Source: Ephydatia muelleri (Eukaryota > Porifera > Demospongiae > Spongillida > Spongillidae). From it: a stretch of DNA of 64,000 bases. A program made the position numbers and the translations under genes. The stretch covers positions 1,861,929 through 1,925,928 of the forward strand of contig JABACO010000007.1 in NCBI GenBank assembly GCA_013339895.1. The letters run 5' to 3'. Each line of letters opens with the position of its first letter. Positions within the stretch are counted from its first letter, which is position 1. The notes beneath the pieces were generated by a model that saw nothing but the letters and a program-made list of their open reading frames with translations, had not been told where the DNA came from and did not search any database. Shown here in pieces: positions 47,939 to 59,226 of the stretch.

Positions 47939-48751
47939 TCTTGGTTGGAGGGAGGGGGACTGGTTCTTGGAGGAGGTGAGCCGTGTTCTCCTGTCCCATC
48001 TTGGTGAAGCAGAAGTCAAGACATCTAACCTCTCCCCAAGGGTCAGGGGAGGTAGGAGAGAGGAAGAGGAAGAGAAGATGGAGAGGGAGGGGGACTGTTT
48101 CTTGGAGGAGGAGGTGAGGAGGGACGTGGCTGTCTTGAGTGAGGCCACAGCCTGCGCCATGTTCTCCTGTGCCCTCATCACCATAGCCCTCACCAGGTGG
48201 TACAGAGGGAAGGACTGGACCTCAAAATGGCGGCTGAGGACCTGTTCCAGGGACTGCATGCTCAGTTTGGGGTTGCCCTGGTGCAGGTTGTTCTGGGCCA
48301 TCATCAGGAGGGAGGGGATGGAGTTGGGGGAGCGGTCTAGACAACGCTGGATGAACTGGTGTGTCCTATTGGAAGATGTGCTGAGAATATTTCAATCAAG
48401 ACCCAACTATTCAAGATATGTATATGTGGGATGTACCTGTAATGGAAGGATCACCATGACTACGTACCTTGATAGTTCCAAAGTGGACATCCACCACCTC
48501 CTCCAGTGCCTTCATGACATCACCATGGGGCTGTCCCTTCTTGTGTGCCAGGAGAGAGGAGGTTGGCCTGCTCGCCAATGAAGCTCTGTAACTCCCTCAG
48601 GAAGTCCAGCTTCCCCTAGCTGGCCCTCCACTATCTGACAGTGGATGATTTCGGCCAGGGCTGGGACACTGGTCTCATCCAGGTTGAAGGCCTTCTTGTG
48701 GATCTGAATAGCCTCCTTCACCTGTGACCTCAAGAGTAGCTGATAGACTAG
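47930..48751 (-). pseudogene. TTC21/IFT139-like TPR protein fragment, frameshifted
   Basis: Two exon-like segments. The first (48468-48751) opens after a CACACAG acceptor with LVYQLLLRSQVKEAIQIHKK, then LDETSVPALAEIIHCQIVEG. It then changes frame to LDFLRELQSFIGEQANLL and again to KGQPHGDVMKALEEVVDVHF, ending GTIK before donor GTACGT. The second (47930-48365) opens FIQRCLDRSPNSIPS, changes frame by one base and reads LLMMAQNNLHQGNPKLSMQS, then LEQVLSRHFEVQSFPLYHLV. These match TPR landmarks of TTC21A/B, the IFT139 subunit of the IFT-A ciliary transport complex. At least three frame changes make it a pseudogene, or a badly assembled gene. The rest of the roughly 1300-residue protein is absent. 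Confidence 0.7.
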
Positions 48752-48795
<44 letters not shown>

Positions 48796-49696
48796 CTTCA
48801 TCACTCAGGTTGTACATGTCAGGGATAGGTCATAGGATGGAGTGAGGGTAGAGAGATGGCAGGTTCACTGCCACGAAGTGAAACAACTATCTTCTGCAAT
48901 TGTGTGAGGCAGGTGAGAGGTGTGTGTGGGAAGGTTTCAGTTGATCCATGTAACTGCAATGCATGACATACGTAATAACACAACCTGCATGATCTGGAGT
49001 GGGGAGAATCCTCTCATGACGGTGGATCGCATGGGCTTCTTTTGCCATGTGCGCATACTGTACCTTGACAACACAACTCACCTGGATAGTTCCAGAGTGG
49101 ACATCTACCCTTGCCTTTGGGACGCCTTACTTTAGCAGGAAGTTTATGTGATGTGACAGTCTGACTAATTAGTTTTGTGTTAACCATCCAGAAACGCCTC
49201 CCGGAATTGGCAAATAATTAATTGTTTGCAAGCAAATTTGTTCCCACCAGCTGAACTTCTCTAGCTGACGGAAGAAGAAAATACTCCTAACGCGCGTACT
49301 TTTTATTACGAGAAAGAGGTGAGCTGTCGTGAGCAGCTGTAGGATTAGACCTAATATAATCATTGTCAATATTATATCAATTTAGCCAACTCTCTCCCTG
49401 ACGTGGGGATATGGTCAGGAGTCACGTTGCACACCGCATATCGGCGGAATTTTGATTCGATTTGATACTATTTTATCTCGAAAAAGGAAAGGGTTGAACT
49501 GATGGGAAAGCCTATAGATGTATTCACGCCATTACAGTTACACTATCTCTAGAGCGAAGTGCAATGCAAATTTGATCTTAAACAGTGGTGGCTTGGCCTT
49601 AGCGATTGGAACGTTTCGTCTTCAGTCCATGGGCGTGACCAAGTCGTTCCCGCGTGGAGTTATTGGTTATTGACTCATCGGCTATTAATAGAATGC
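48752..49696. other. Non-coding stretch with a partial repeat of the TTC21-like exon end
   Basis: A GT run lies at 48752-48793. On the minus strand, 49081-49112 repeats the exon-end sequence GTAGATGTCCACTCTGGAACTATCCAG followed by GTGAGT, a partial duplicate of the exon end at 48468-48495. No complete gene. Confidence 0.5.
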
Positions 49697-49707
49697 ATTA
49701 CATACAT

Positions 49708-49819
49708 AGTCTCGTACCCAGACCCACCATGACGTAAGCGTTTATCGCTTACAGTATAAAAACTACGACAGCCTGTAAGCGATAAACGCTTACGTCATGG
49801 TGGGTCTGGGTACGAGACT
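49708..49819. mobile_element. 112-bp hairpin MITE with 11-bp target duplication
   Basis: Perfect inverted arms of about 45 bp starting AGTCTCGTACCCAGACCC and ending GGGTCTGGGTACGAGACT, around a short AT-rich loop. Flanked by ATTACATACAT at 49697-49707 and 49820-49830. The ends share CTCGT-N-CCCAG-N-CCC with the hairpin at 17077, so both belong to one family. Confidence 0.9.
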
Positions 49820-49953
49820 ATTACATACATGTGTGTCAATGACTCCACAAAGGTTGTTATACACAGGATTATGATTTTTAAAGCGGGTTCTCTTGACTGA
49901 GCTGGTTTGTGTAAATATCTGTCATTAAGTTATTGCTTTCTTTTAAACAATAG

Positions 49954-50526
49954 GACAGAAGTCACAGAACAATGTTCTCCTTCCAAACATTTGAAAAAGT
50001 ACCTCAGCTTTACGGTCAAAGGTCATTGCATCATGGTGTTGGTGGACTGGTGGAGGTGGAGGGTACAATTGTATGGAGTGGAGGAAAGGATGCGTATCGT
50101 TTAGACAAGAAGAATTGTAAATGGATTACATTTGCAGATAGCAGTATGAAAGAAACCACACTAGCAGTGTGCGAAGGTAGACTGATTGCCTTGGGTGGTT
50201 ATGACAATGGTATACATAGCAAAAAGGTTATGGAGTTAAGAGGAGAGAGATGGTCCACCATGCCTGAAATGTTGGTAGGATGTACTGGACCCTGTGTAGT
50301 CAGTATTGGTGGAGGTGGTGTGGTGGTGATGGGAGGTATAGGTGATGGGGACAAGCCATTGAAAGATGTTCAGGTATTTGATGGCAGGACACAGACCTGG
50401 CACAGAGGACCATCACTTCCTCAGCCATGTAGAGGCATGTCAGCTGTGGTTCATGGGAACATAGTCTTCATAATGGGAGGCTGGGGCATGGACAGAGCAG
50501 TGTGGTGTGCCGATATCCGTGACCTG
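49954..50526 (+). CDS. Kelch-repeat protein copy B, first visible exon
   Basis: After the acceptor TAAACAATAG the exon reads six codons (DRSHRT) and then Met at 49972, and is open to the donor GACCTG|GTGAGC. Kelch blades are clear: LAVCEGRLIALGGYDNG, GGGVVVMGGIGDGDKPLKDV with QTWHRGPSLPQPC, and NIVFIMGGWGMD, each with Gly-Gly and the spaced aromatic. It is the intact paralogue of 488-1049. Kelch propellers bind partner proteins and often sit in ubiquitin-ligase adaptors or actin-binding proteins, but no BTB or other domain is seen in the window. The open acceptor phase suggests an upstream exon outside the recognised sequence. Confidence 0.82.
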
Positions 50527-50737
50527 GTGAGCTACTAAGCATTGTGTAGCATTGTGCAGCATGTGTACATAACATACAGATGCACTCAACACACATTCAC
50601 ACATACACCCTGACTATATGTGTCTTGTCACACTCCCATATAGATGTACATAGCTCCACTTTATTACACCAAAGACATTTATACACATACATGGCATACA
50701 TATTCACATGAGTTCTTCACACTTCTTGGAAATACAG

Positions 50738-51001
50738 CTATCTACCTGGAGAACACAACCAGATGTGCCATATTACTGTTCATCAGTATGTGTCGTTGAA
50801 GGTGTGCTCCTCGCAATTGGAGGAGCAGAAGACAAGGATGGATCAAAGAAGACTGCAACTGTCAATGGATTCCGTCAAGATGACAATAGATGGGAGCATA
50901 TTGGAGACCTCCCATTTGCATGTTGCTGGGTGGACACACTACTGCTTTCAGGAGGAGGCATGTTAGTAGTTGATGGACACAGTCAACAGGTCTTGAGGAA
51001 G
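50738..51001 (+). CDS. Kelch copy B, second visible exon
   Basis: Begins after AAATACAG with LSTWRTQPDVPYYCSSVCVV and continues through LLAIGGAEDKDG, HIGDLPFACCWVDTLLL and MLVVDGHSQQVLRK. It ends at donor GTAAAT (264 nt, phase 0 at both ends). If unspliced, the frame ends 8 codons later at 51025. A 52-nt exon homologue at 51052-51103 exists, but in phase 0 it hits a stop after about 11 codons; in copy A the corresponding join is phase 1. Thus copy B's C-terminus is either shorter or slightly damaged. Confidence 0.75.
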
Positions 51002-51179
51002 GTAAATGTTGCTGCAATGAAGTGAAGTTGTACTAATCAGAGGACTTTCAGGTCTGGCTAAGCTCTTCCCCACCATGCCAAGCCTAAAGGAGGCAGATGG
51101 AAGGTATACAAGTAAAATGCATTTACCATCATTGCAAAGTGTTGTACTGTTAGCCAATAAAGTATAGAGTGGCTCTGAT

Positions 51180-51580
51180 TACACTACGCAAGAGAACAGT
51201 TCATGAGACAAGTAAAGCAATTGTAAACTGTCTTTGGCATGCTAAACAGATTGTCAACATTGGGCCCAACCTTTGGAGACACAGACCCTAAGAAAGATCC
51301 CGACGGATGCAGCACTTAACTCAAACCTTGGACCACTTCTGGAGAAGGTGGAGGACTGTGTACCTATCTAATGGGACTGAGGAAGTGCCACTACTACAAT
51401 TGTAAGTTGAAGAGCATGCAGGTGATCCGATTGCCATTGGTCCAGGAGCTGTTGTGTCGGTCTATGATCCAGGCCAACCGAGAACATTGTGGCAAATGGG
51501 CAGAGTAGAGAAACTGCTACAAGGAGTCAGATGCGGCTGTGATGGGAGCATCCCTCCAGTTGCGATCTGATACTCAGTCA
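51180..51580 (+). pseudogene. BEL/Pao polymerase C-terminal (DUF5641-like) remnant
   Basis: Plus strand reads RRMQHLTQTLDHFWRRWRTV then YLS, and later GDPIAIGPGAVVSVYDPGQP followed by LWQMGRVEKL and GCDGS. This is the DUF5641 pattern at the end of BEL/Pao polyproteins ('r....q.ladhFWkRWr.eYl...', then 'GdvVlv.d...pr..W.lGrV....pG.DG'). Stops and frameshifts interrupt it; no LTR recognised. Confidence 0.65.
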
Positions 51581-53530
51581 TAATCCAGCATCTCTACCCC
51601 CTAGAGTCCTGTATAGCTGTTGACCTTGGTTTGCTTCTGGCAGTGAAACTGCTTGTCTCATCCGTAGTGCTGATATAACACAATCTAGTGAAACTACTTC
51701 TTGGCCTCAAAGAATAGTGGTACAAATGGCAAAATACAGACTGGAGGTGCTAAGAGAAGTAGGGGAAAGCATCGAGGAAGTAAATACTAATGTGGCTGTC
51801 CAGTGAAGCAGAAATATAAAAGTCCATACATCAATGGTTAGTATTTTTTTCTCTGAGATAATTGGATTAGGCTTATAACCGATTTTATTTCTATTTAGAA
51901 CTTGAATTTTTCAAGCTACATGTTGGTCTATAAACGACTCATGTAGTTTTACTATAATATTAGTATTGTTAGTTTATTTAGCTCTATAGCTAACTGTTTT
52001 CTGAGGAAAAGAATGTGAGATCCATCCCATTCACGTCTTTTGATCGCTTATCTCAATTCCTGCTCACACGCACCATTCGATCGATTGCACAATTAAATAT
52101 ACATGTAGGAGGATTTAATTAGATCGATATAGACCCCGCTTGGCTAGAACAATGTGCAATCTTGCAAATCCAAGGATGGTAACATGCAGAACGCTGCATA
52201 TATGCATTATGTCATTCATATAAGAAAGGGCCCCCTCAACAAAAATCTACAAATCATAACCTCACACAATGAAGAGACACTGTAATTCAATAACTCACTA
52301 TTGAATTAATTAAGGTACTAGATGATCAGTGATAAATTTATGTCTCTAATTTAGGACATTGTATAATTGCCATTTATATACAAAATTGATTAGACATAAT
52401 TAACCATCAAATATTTAACTTTAATAACTCAGTAAACTTGAATCCAAACCAGATAAATTGACCTCAGGCTAATTTAAAGTAGTTATTAAATCTACTATTA
52501 TTAAGAACTAACTTGAATATTGATAATTGCAGAGGGCCTTTCTGATTTTACTTAGGTACTCAACCGTTTAGATTGATGTTTGCATCTATACTATTTGCTT
52601 AATCAGTAGCCATCTAAAAGCAACTAACTGACTTGAAAATAAATCTATAGCCATTTAAACCTGTCTGTTCATTCATGAACATATAGGATAACAAGCGGGT
52701 AGATTAGACATTAAAGGATATATGAATAAAGATAACTCAACTGGCTGACCTTCAATGCTATACAAATGAGTCGAGACTTAAATGCTTGTGGATGTGTCTA
52801 AATGGACTCTTACTGTGCGTACAAATACTTTTTCAAGTTATTGGCAACCTTTTCATGTCAAATAGATCCTGTAACACTGCCCTTTAATTAACCAGGCATG
52901 GTTGGACTGCACACAAATCAATCCAAGGCATGGGGAAAATGAATGTTCAAAATTGAAAATAAATATACTATGGTTATATCAGTGCAGAAACGTTTAATAA
53001 AGGGACACATCTGAACACTGCTCCAACTGCAGATAGCATGATTGTTAATATTAAATCATTTAACTACGCACTCACTACATTACTTTGGCTTAAAATACTG
53101 AATGGCTTAAACGTTATAGCTAGAATACGTGTGCACATGTTGTACTGCAGCATGCTTTGTGCTAAGCATGTTTACTATATGAATGGCCAGGCATTGAATT
53201 ATACATGTAGATACGCATAAGTATTCATAGTCCACAGTTGGAAGCATGTGCATTGTACAAGCAAAGACATAGACTGAATGGCAACAACTGAAATGTAGAT
53301 ACGGCACCTATATTGACCCATCACCGATAAACCAACAAAATGAATGTGACAAATACTTATGAAGGTCAATCAAGCTGTGACACTCAATGAGAACATCTTC
53401 CTTCAGCATCTAATTTAAACCATTTGATTTTTTGAATGTTGAATTTATTGAATGCCCATCGCATACATTACTTTATTGTAATGACTGGGTGTTCACTCCC
53501 AGACATTTTTGTAATACAAGATGCTGAGTC
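51581..53530. other. AT-rich stretch without recognisable genes
   Basis: No domain-bearing frame. 51790-51916 is an inverted match to 54920-55050 (see the repeat entry). Confidence 0.55.
51790..51916 (+). repeat. Left member of a ~125-bp dispersed inverted repeat
   Basis: TGTGGCTGTCCAGTGAAGCA and on through GAGATAATTGGATTAGGCTT to CTTGAATTTTTCAAG is mirrored, with mismatches, by 54920-55050 on the opposite strand. The two copies bracket the 3-kb interval holding the RING-MATH gene. Confidence 0.75.
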
Positions 53531-53539
53531 ACAAACCTG

Positions 53540-54428
53540 GTGCAGTTAAGGATCTGATGTCATCATATTGGAGCTGCTCCTCTGAACAACTTCTTACTAC
53601 AATTTTGGAAACTCTTAAGTTTAGATAGCCATGTTTCAAATATTTTGAAGCTCATCCAATGGAATAAAGTTATACATTGCCATACCGCTATTCATTGACT
53701 CTGATTCCGGCACCCTCTCATTCAAATGTTCTCTCATAATTTCCATCCACGCCATTTGACATTTGATTTAGAATTTGTAGTGTTATTGAACCACGAAATG
53801 GAAACTGAAGTCTGTTATCATTGTCTCCAGCCATCAAAAATGTTGCAGCACGGAGATGTGTCCCTTCACACTCATTGTATCCATATGGATATACCCTGAT
53901 ACACATTTTGTATCCATTTCGATATGTATAGAAAGATGGACTTTCATAGTTCTTTTGATCTTTAAGATAACTGCTAAAATTGTCTATTGAAAATTCTATC
54001 ACAATTTTGTTCACAATTGGGGGGGTTGTACCTTTAACATCATGTTTGTCATTAATTCGGGTGCCACAGTGTTGCAAGAAGTCACTATATGTTCCACACC
54101 AGTTACAGTCACTGTGTGAGAGACACCTAACCTTCAACGTCTGATGCACACGCCGTTTGAATGCTTTGTCTGGTATACATCTAAATGATGGAGCTCTGCA
54201 CATTGGGCATGGTGCATCTTGAGCCAGGAGCCCATCAACTGCCTCCTTAGAAAAGTAATGGCCACAACAGGATGATTGATAAGGCTCCACAAGAAGTCCT
54301 TTAGTAACAGGGCATATATGCTCTTCGCAGATGGGCTCAAATGGGGCATAGGAAGGTGCACGTGGTCTGCTTGTATCACTCATCACTGCAAAATAATACA
54401 ATAATAATGCAGCAAGTTCTGTTTGCAC
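53540..54428 (-). pseudogene. RING-MATH protein (TRAF-like), frameshifted in the MATH domain
   Basis: The open part (54428-53718, 236 codons; internal ATG at 54383 probably the true start) has a RING-like finger (CPVTKGLLVEPYQSSCCGHYFS, then CPMC) and a Cys-rich stretch (CLSHSDCNWCG). A MATH domain follows (IEFSIDNFSSYLKD, SPSFYTYRNGYKMCIRVYPY, HLRAATFLMAGDND, FPFRGSITLQILNQ). The frame stops at ERTFE, but one base away the MATH domain continues with ERVPESES and FIPLDELQN, and after a second change with HGYLNLRVSKIVV, which is where a MATH domain should end. So at least two frameshifts separate the start from a complete domain. Intact relatives act as TRAF-type ubiquitin ligases; this copy probably does not. 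Confidence 0.72.
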
Positions 54429-55057
54429 ATAATTGATGCCATTTGGATGACATAGAACAGCTTAAAATACATGCTTATCAATGTAATTCTTTCTCTGTCT
54501 TCTGATAGTCATTTTGTAAATGGTGAAAGCCTCAATATTTTAAACTCATCATACAGAACCAGCTGAAATCCTACATGGAACTTGTTAGTGTTAGATCTGC
54601 TACAGTAGACTAAGCTTACATTTCTTATATAATGTCAATAGCTACTCAAGACCGCAACATGAAATACCTAACTACCAGGGTTTTTGCTATCTGGAGGTGC
54701 TGTTTAATAATCATAGTTGCTTTAAATACCGCGTGTTGATTAGATCCACGCAAAAAATGTTGAAGGGTGAAAACTACAGATAGTGTAGTTTAAGAACGGA
54801 ACATAGTAAAAAGATGCAAAATGTGCTGTGTGTACCTCAAGGTCAGTAGAAGCTGATAAAAGTGGAAAAAAGTAATGCGGTACTGAAATGAGTGAAATAT
54901 ATTGAATTAAAAGAAGTTATTAACTTGAAAATTCAAGTTCTAATAGCGATAAAATCGGATAAAATCTTAATCCCAATATCTCAGATAAAAAATACTATCC
55001 ATCAATGTATGGACCTTTATATTTCTGCTTCACCGGACAGCCATATTATTATACATA
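54429..55057. other. Non-coding stretch; right member of the dispersed inverted repeat at 54920-55050
   Basis: No gene seen. 54920-55050 mirrors 51790-51916 and directly abuts the foldback element that follows. Confidence 0.6.
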
Positions 55058-55772
55058 ACGTTCTATGAGATAATGTGACCCTTGTGGATTTATGTTTATA
55101 ACATAAAACTCAAATTGCAGTACCTTATCAAAGATTAACGCTATTGACTCCTTATTTTCAAAACTTTGTCCTACACCATTTCTCAATGTGTAAATGTAGT
55201 TTGGTGCCTTGCACAATCATAGTGCCGCCGTTATGAGGTCTGATACACTATCTGGTTCAAAACCTCCACATCTTTAGGTAGGAGCGTTCAAATTGTGGTT
55301 TGTACGTAGAGGGGTCCTGTCGCTATTGATTTGTTCTGTTCGTTAATTTTTACTTTATCCATTACGGAGATACAACCGTGCAAGTTAATGCACATTTTCC
55401 CGGTCGTTTCGCGCCAGTCATTTTGGCAAACTGCGTAGAATTCAAAGTAAGGAGGAAATTTTTGGCGGATTTGAGCCGGAAAATGTGCATGAAGTTTGCA
55501 CATCTGTATCTCTGTAACGGATAGAATACAAAATAACGAACTAAACAAATCAATAGCGATTTTCCTAGATGTGGAGGTTTAAAACATGATGGGGTGTCAG
55601 ACCTCGTAATGCCTGCATTATGTTTGTGCAAGGCACCACAATACATAGTGAAATGGTGCAGGACGAAGTGTTGAAAATAGGAGGTCGATAGCTTTAAATT
55701 TTCGTAAATTATAGCAATTTGGGTTTTTTGTTATAAAAATAAATCCACTAGGGTCATTATCTCGTAGAACGT
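55058..55772. mobile_element. ~715-bp imperfect palindrome (foldback element)
   Basis: Left arm landmarks in order: ACGTTCTATGAGATAATG, CTTGTGGATTTATG, TGGTGCCTTGCACAA, ACCTCCACATCT, CGCTATTGATTTGTT, TGCACATTTTCCCGG. The same landmarks recur reversed and complemented on the right: CCGGAAAATGTGCA, AACAAATCAATAGCG, AGATGTGGAGGT, TTGTGCAAGGCACCA, ATAAATCCACTAGGG, ATTATCTCGTAGAACGT. The arms are about 330 bp with moderate divergence and the centre is near 55425. Coding capacity is absent (the 86-94-codon frames are shadows). Confidence 0.82.
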
Positions 55773-57225
55773 CCCATATCATTTCTGTCCCCCACTTTAA
55801 TGACGCATTGGTTAGGTGAGGCTATCAAGCTAGTTCACTCTAGTTGCAGTATGAAATTAAATTAAAGGCACTTCAATTGAGGTCTATCTATCTATCCCTA
55901 ACACACATTTGACAGACAGGTTCCAAAGTTTCCGTACCTTATTTACACAGTAAAGTGTATTGCATCGAGCCACAATTTAAATGACCAGCTGGTGAAAGTT
56001 TTTATTAAACTTGTACCCTGTAGGTCCTGACGTTGTCTGGTTTGTATGCATTACATGGTTTGCATTAACGTGTTTGGTGCACCACTGTTACACAGTAACC
56101 ATGAGATCATTATAACACTCGATGATCCTGTGCTGTACTTGAGATGTCACTATGGTCTATTTTTGTCATTACACGGCGCTTGTACAGATACATATCATTT
56201 CAATTAGAAGTGGACACTAGAAATAATATGTGGCTGTGCACGATGACATCTAATGGGAACTGCACTACTATAAAGAAAACAATAAACGTGCTCCACAACA
56301 TTCTCAAATTGAAGTAACTCGAATTTCAAAATTAGTTTCTGCAATCTTATATCAGTTTTAGTGAGACCACGCTTAAATTGTAGCGTTTGGATGCCACACA
56401 ACGCCACTTATGCACAAAGTGAATAGTATATAAGATTTTGTAACTGTATTCTATTGTGGAGGTGTCGGGTACACATCATTAACATTGTTAGCATCTAATA
56501 AGCTTGGGTTTGGTATTTGCACAATGTAGGAGGAAACAATACAAGTAATCACCTAAAAAAACTTTCTAAGGCAGACTAAACTCAGAAGGCGTGTTCGATT
56601 TCATCGAAAAAGAATGATATTTTTGGTTAGATAGTATTACCGCGCACAATGATCACATGATCTGCCACACACCACTCACCTGTTGTGCTGGGATCTTGTT
56701 TTGAGACACCACTGCACAAATAGAAAAGACAGGGTAATGCAAGTTATTTAAACAGAATACTTATATTTTTGAGCATCAAATTCCGACATTGAGAAAAGTG
56801 TACATTTATGTTCACAGGAAAAAAACGCGTCGAATCACTTTATGATTTACAAATGATTTGTCACTTACATTATGTTACAGAATGTTTACATTATGTTACA
56901 GTCTGTAAACATTCTGTAACATAATGTAAGTGACAAATCATTTGAAAATCATAAAGTGATTTGACGCATTTTTTTCCTGTGGTTGTGTCGTAAGCTCATA
57001 ATAGAGCCTTTAATTTATGGGATTGCATAAATACAGTGTCTCCTTGAAGACAGTGGGTCCAAGTTTCATGACTCACATGGTTGATAGTCTGTGCCAGAGG
57101 ACACACTGATTACATCAATTCCCATACACTACTCCAGAGAACAGCTAATTAATGAGACAAGTAAAGCCAAAATTCTCAATCAAGAATGTGATTAGGAGCT
57201 TGGGTGGTACGGCACAATTCGCTTG
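55773..57225. other. Non-coding stretch containing a hairpin MITE
   Basis: No gene recognised. A further hairpin element lies at 56813-56981. Confidence 0.55.
56813..56981. mobile_element. 169-bp hairpin MITE
   Basis: Ends CACAGGAAAAAAACGCGTC and GACGCATTTTTTTCCTGTG; inner arms ATCACTTTATGATTT / AAATCATAAAGTGAT and AATGATTTGTCACTTACATT / AATGTAAGTGACAAATCATT. Loop near 56895-56905, where ACATTATGTTACAG is also tandemly repeated. No clear target duplication was found. Confidence 0.85.
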
Positions 57226-57231
57226 ATGTCA

Positions 57232-57600
57232 TTATTCAAAACAAATAAGGTAAACCCATTGTGGCTCCCTTTCATGATTCGTGAGATCAGGTAGGGTAAG
57301 TAGACAACGACCAGTCAACAGGTGAGAGGGTGATAGAGGTTCTTCTATATCCTCTGAGAACAGATAAGTGATCGGATGGGAGTTTAGAATGGCCTCGACT
57401 TCTGTTAGTACTGTTGCCAACTCATCATATGTCAAAGTCACCTTTCCAATATAGAGACGTAGTACTGTTGTGCCTTACCAATGTTATAGCCCTTGCTATG
57501 CCCCTGCAATAACCTTCCATATGCACCTCGTCACTGGCTGGATCATTCATTCAAAGAGTCCACTCCACCATGTTGCCTTTTCATGGATAAATAGCCACTA
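57232..57600 (-). pseudogene. BEL/Pao integrase-region remnant
   Basis: Minus strand, decayed from about 57600 (WWSGLFE then RCIWKVIAGA, stops between), becomes open at 57441-57232: LTYDELATVLTEVEAILNSH, then PITYL and LSPSHLLTGRCLLTLPD. This is the region after the BEL/Pao integrase core ('..l.TvL.eiEaiLNsRPLt' then 'LTPshfL.Gr....lP'). No companion domains adjoin. Confidence 0.75.
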
Positions 57601-57829
57601 TTTAATAACAAGGACTCTTCAACTGTCTGAAGCAGCTTAGGCAAACACCTCAACTGTTAAACCACCATGATGCCATCATGCCGGACCAGATCAAGGAGTC
57701 TCTCCCACCTGAGATGGTAATTAACAGGATGAGTGATGCTTGGGTTCATTGCTCTTGATAAGTGCACCAGATGAGCTTGCATTTAGGTTGTCATGGTTTG
57801 CAGGCAATGCAGATACTATAATAGGTTGT

Positions 57830-58900
57830 CATCCTTGACAGTTTAAGCATTTCATTGATGATCAACATTCTCTCCTATGTGGCATTTCTTCAGGCACACA
57901 AAGTGTCTGCCCGTTATTACCGGTACACGTACCATATGGCGGTCGGTCATGTGTATGAAATCTGTCACGCAAAAGCCAGTACAATTTCTGCGTGACAACA
58001 CACGCGCGCAAAAGTACCGTATATAGGCCAATTACAGTTATTGCATCCATCATCTGGCCATTAACCGATTATACGCGGAATTGTTATAGTAATAATGTTT
58101 ATCCCTTTCGTGCATGGTATCATGGTGTGGACTGAACGTTTGGGAGAGAATTTAGCCTAAATATTTGTGATCTTGTGAGGTTTTGTTTTGCAGCAGTTGC
58201 GATCGACGTGAACGCTTTTGAACCAGAGACGATCATTAGATTTATCTGCTTGTGTGCGTCTTGGTTGGTTACCGTTCTGTGGGAAGAAGGTGAATGCCAT
58301 AGGACGATCACAACTGCCATAGGTCTTTTGATCTGCACAGTGGCTTCTGCTCTTGTAATTGCTCACTCCCTTGCTTTTATTTTTATCTCAATGTTTTCCA
58401 TTAATTTGTTGATGCTCTAACTCTCAGCACCAATGTGTCTTCTAACTGTCATGCAGAGCTCCTGAGGAAGCCGTTCCATGGTGGTGATGTGCCATATTAC
58501 TCTAGATTTATTTACCTCAAGTGACTTAAAGCACCTGACATGACCTATCTTGTTGTACAGATGGCGAAGTTCACGTAGATTCAACAGCTTCCAGCTTCAG
58601 GTCCATGTATTTGTTTACCACTTGCTGTTTATTGCCAAAACCTTTCTTGAGCACAGCAACAGCTTCAGTGTAGTTCGTGGCAGACAGAGAGAGTCTGCAA
58701 AGTGCATCTATGGCAGAACCCGCAAGTAAACAGTTAAAATGATCAATGTCGGAGTGCTCAAGATTGGAGTGCACTGATGAATCAAACAATCCCAAAACAT
58801 GATCCAATTAGTAAGCTCTCCATTGAACCTTTTCAGCTCTACCTTTGGGCGTTTCACCTTGGTATTTATCTTGTTGCCAGTTGGCTTAATGTTTGACAAT
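57830..58900 (-). pseudogene. BEL/Pao gag remnant, copy B
   Basis: The same fragment as at 12890-13860: FDSSVHSNLEHSDIDHFN, then LSATNYTEAVAVLKKGF on the minus strand (58571-58807), with preceding VKRPKVELKRFNGELTNWI one frame away. Compared with copy A it has an insertion of about 270-330 bp near 57913-58235 and lacks the sequence corresponding to 13640-13970. It marks the left part of the segmental duplication. Confidence 0.68.
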
Positions 58901-59226
58901 AATTTAGTTTTTTTTCTTTTGTTGTATGGTATACACATTTTGAATATTTAACCATAGATTGAACAATGCAACATTAAACCAGTTTATAAATAGGTACATA
59001 CTAACATGATGTGTGTAGTATAAATTGGGCACATGATTGGCACATTATAAACATTGAACTCAATTACAGTTTTTATTTGTACTCGAAACTTACTAATATG
59101 AATCCAATCGACCTGGTACAGTACTAAACAAACCAATCAATGTACAATTAATAGTTGGGCCTTCTCCATACTTCCATTTTTTTATTTGGGTAGTAACTAA
59201 TGCAGAATATATTCCTTCGCCTTCAG

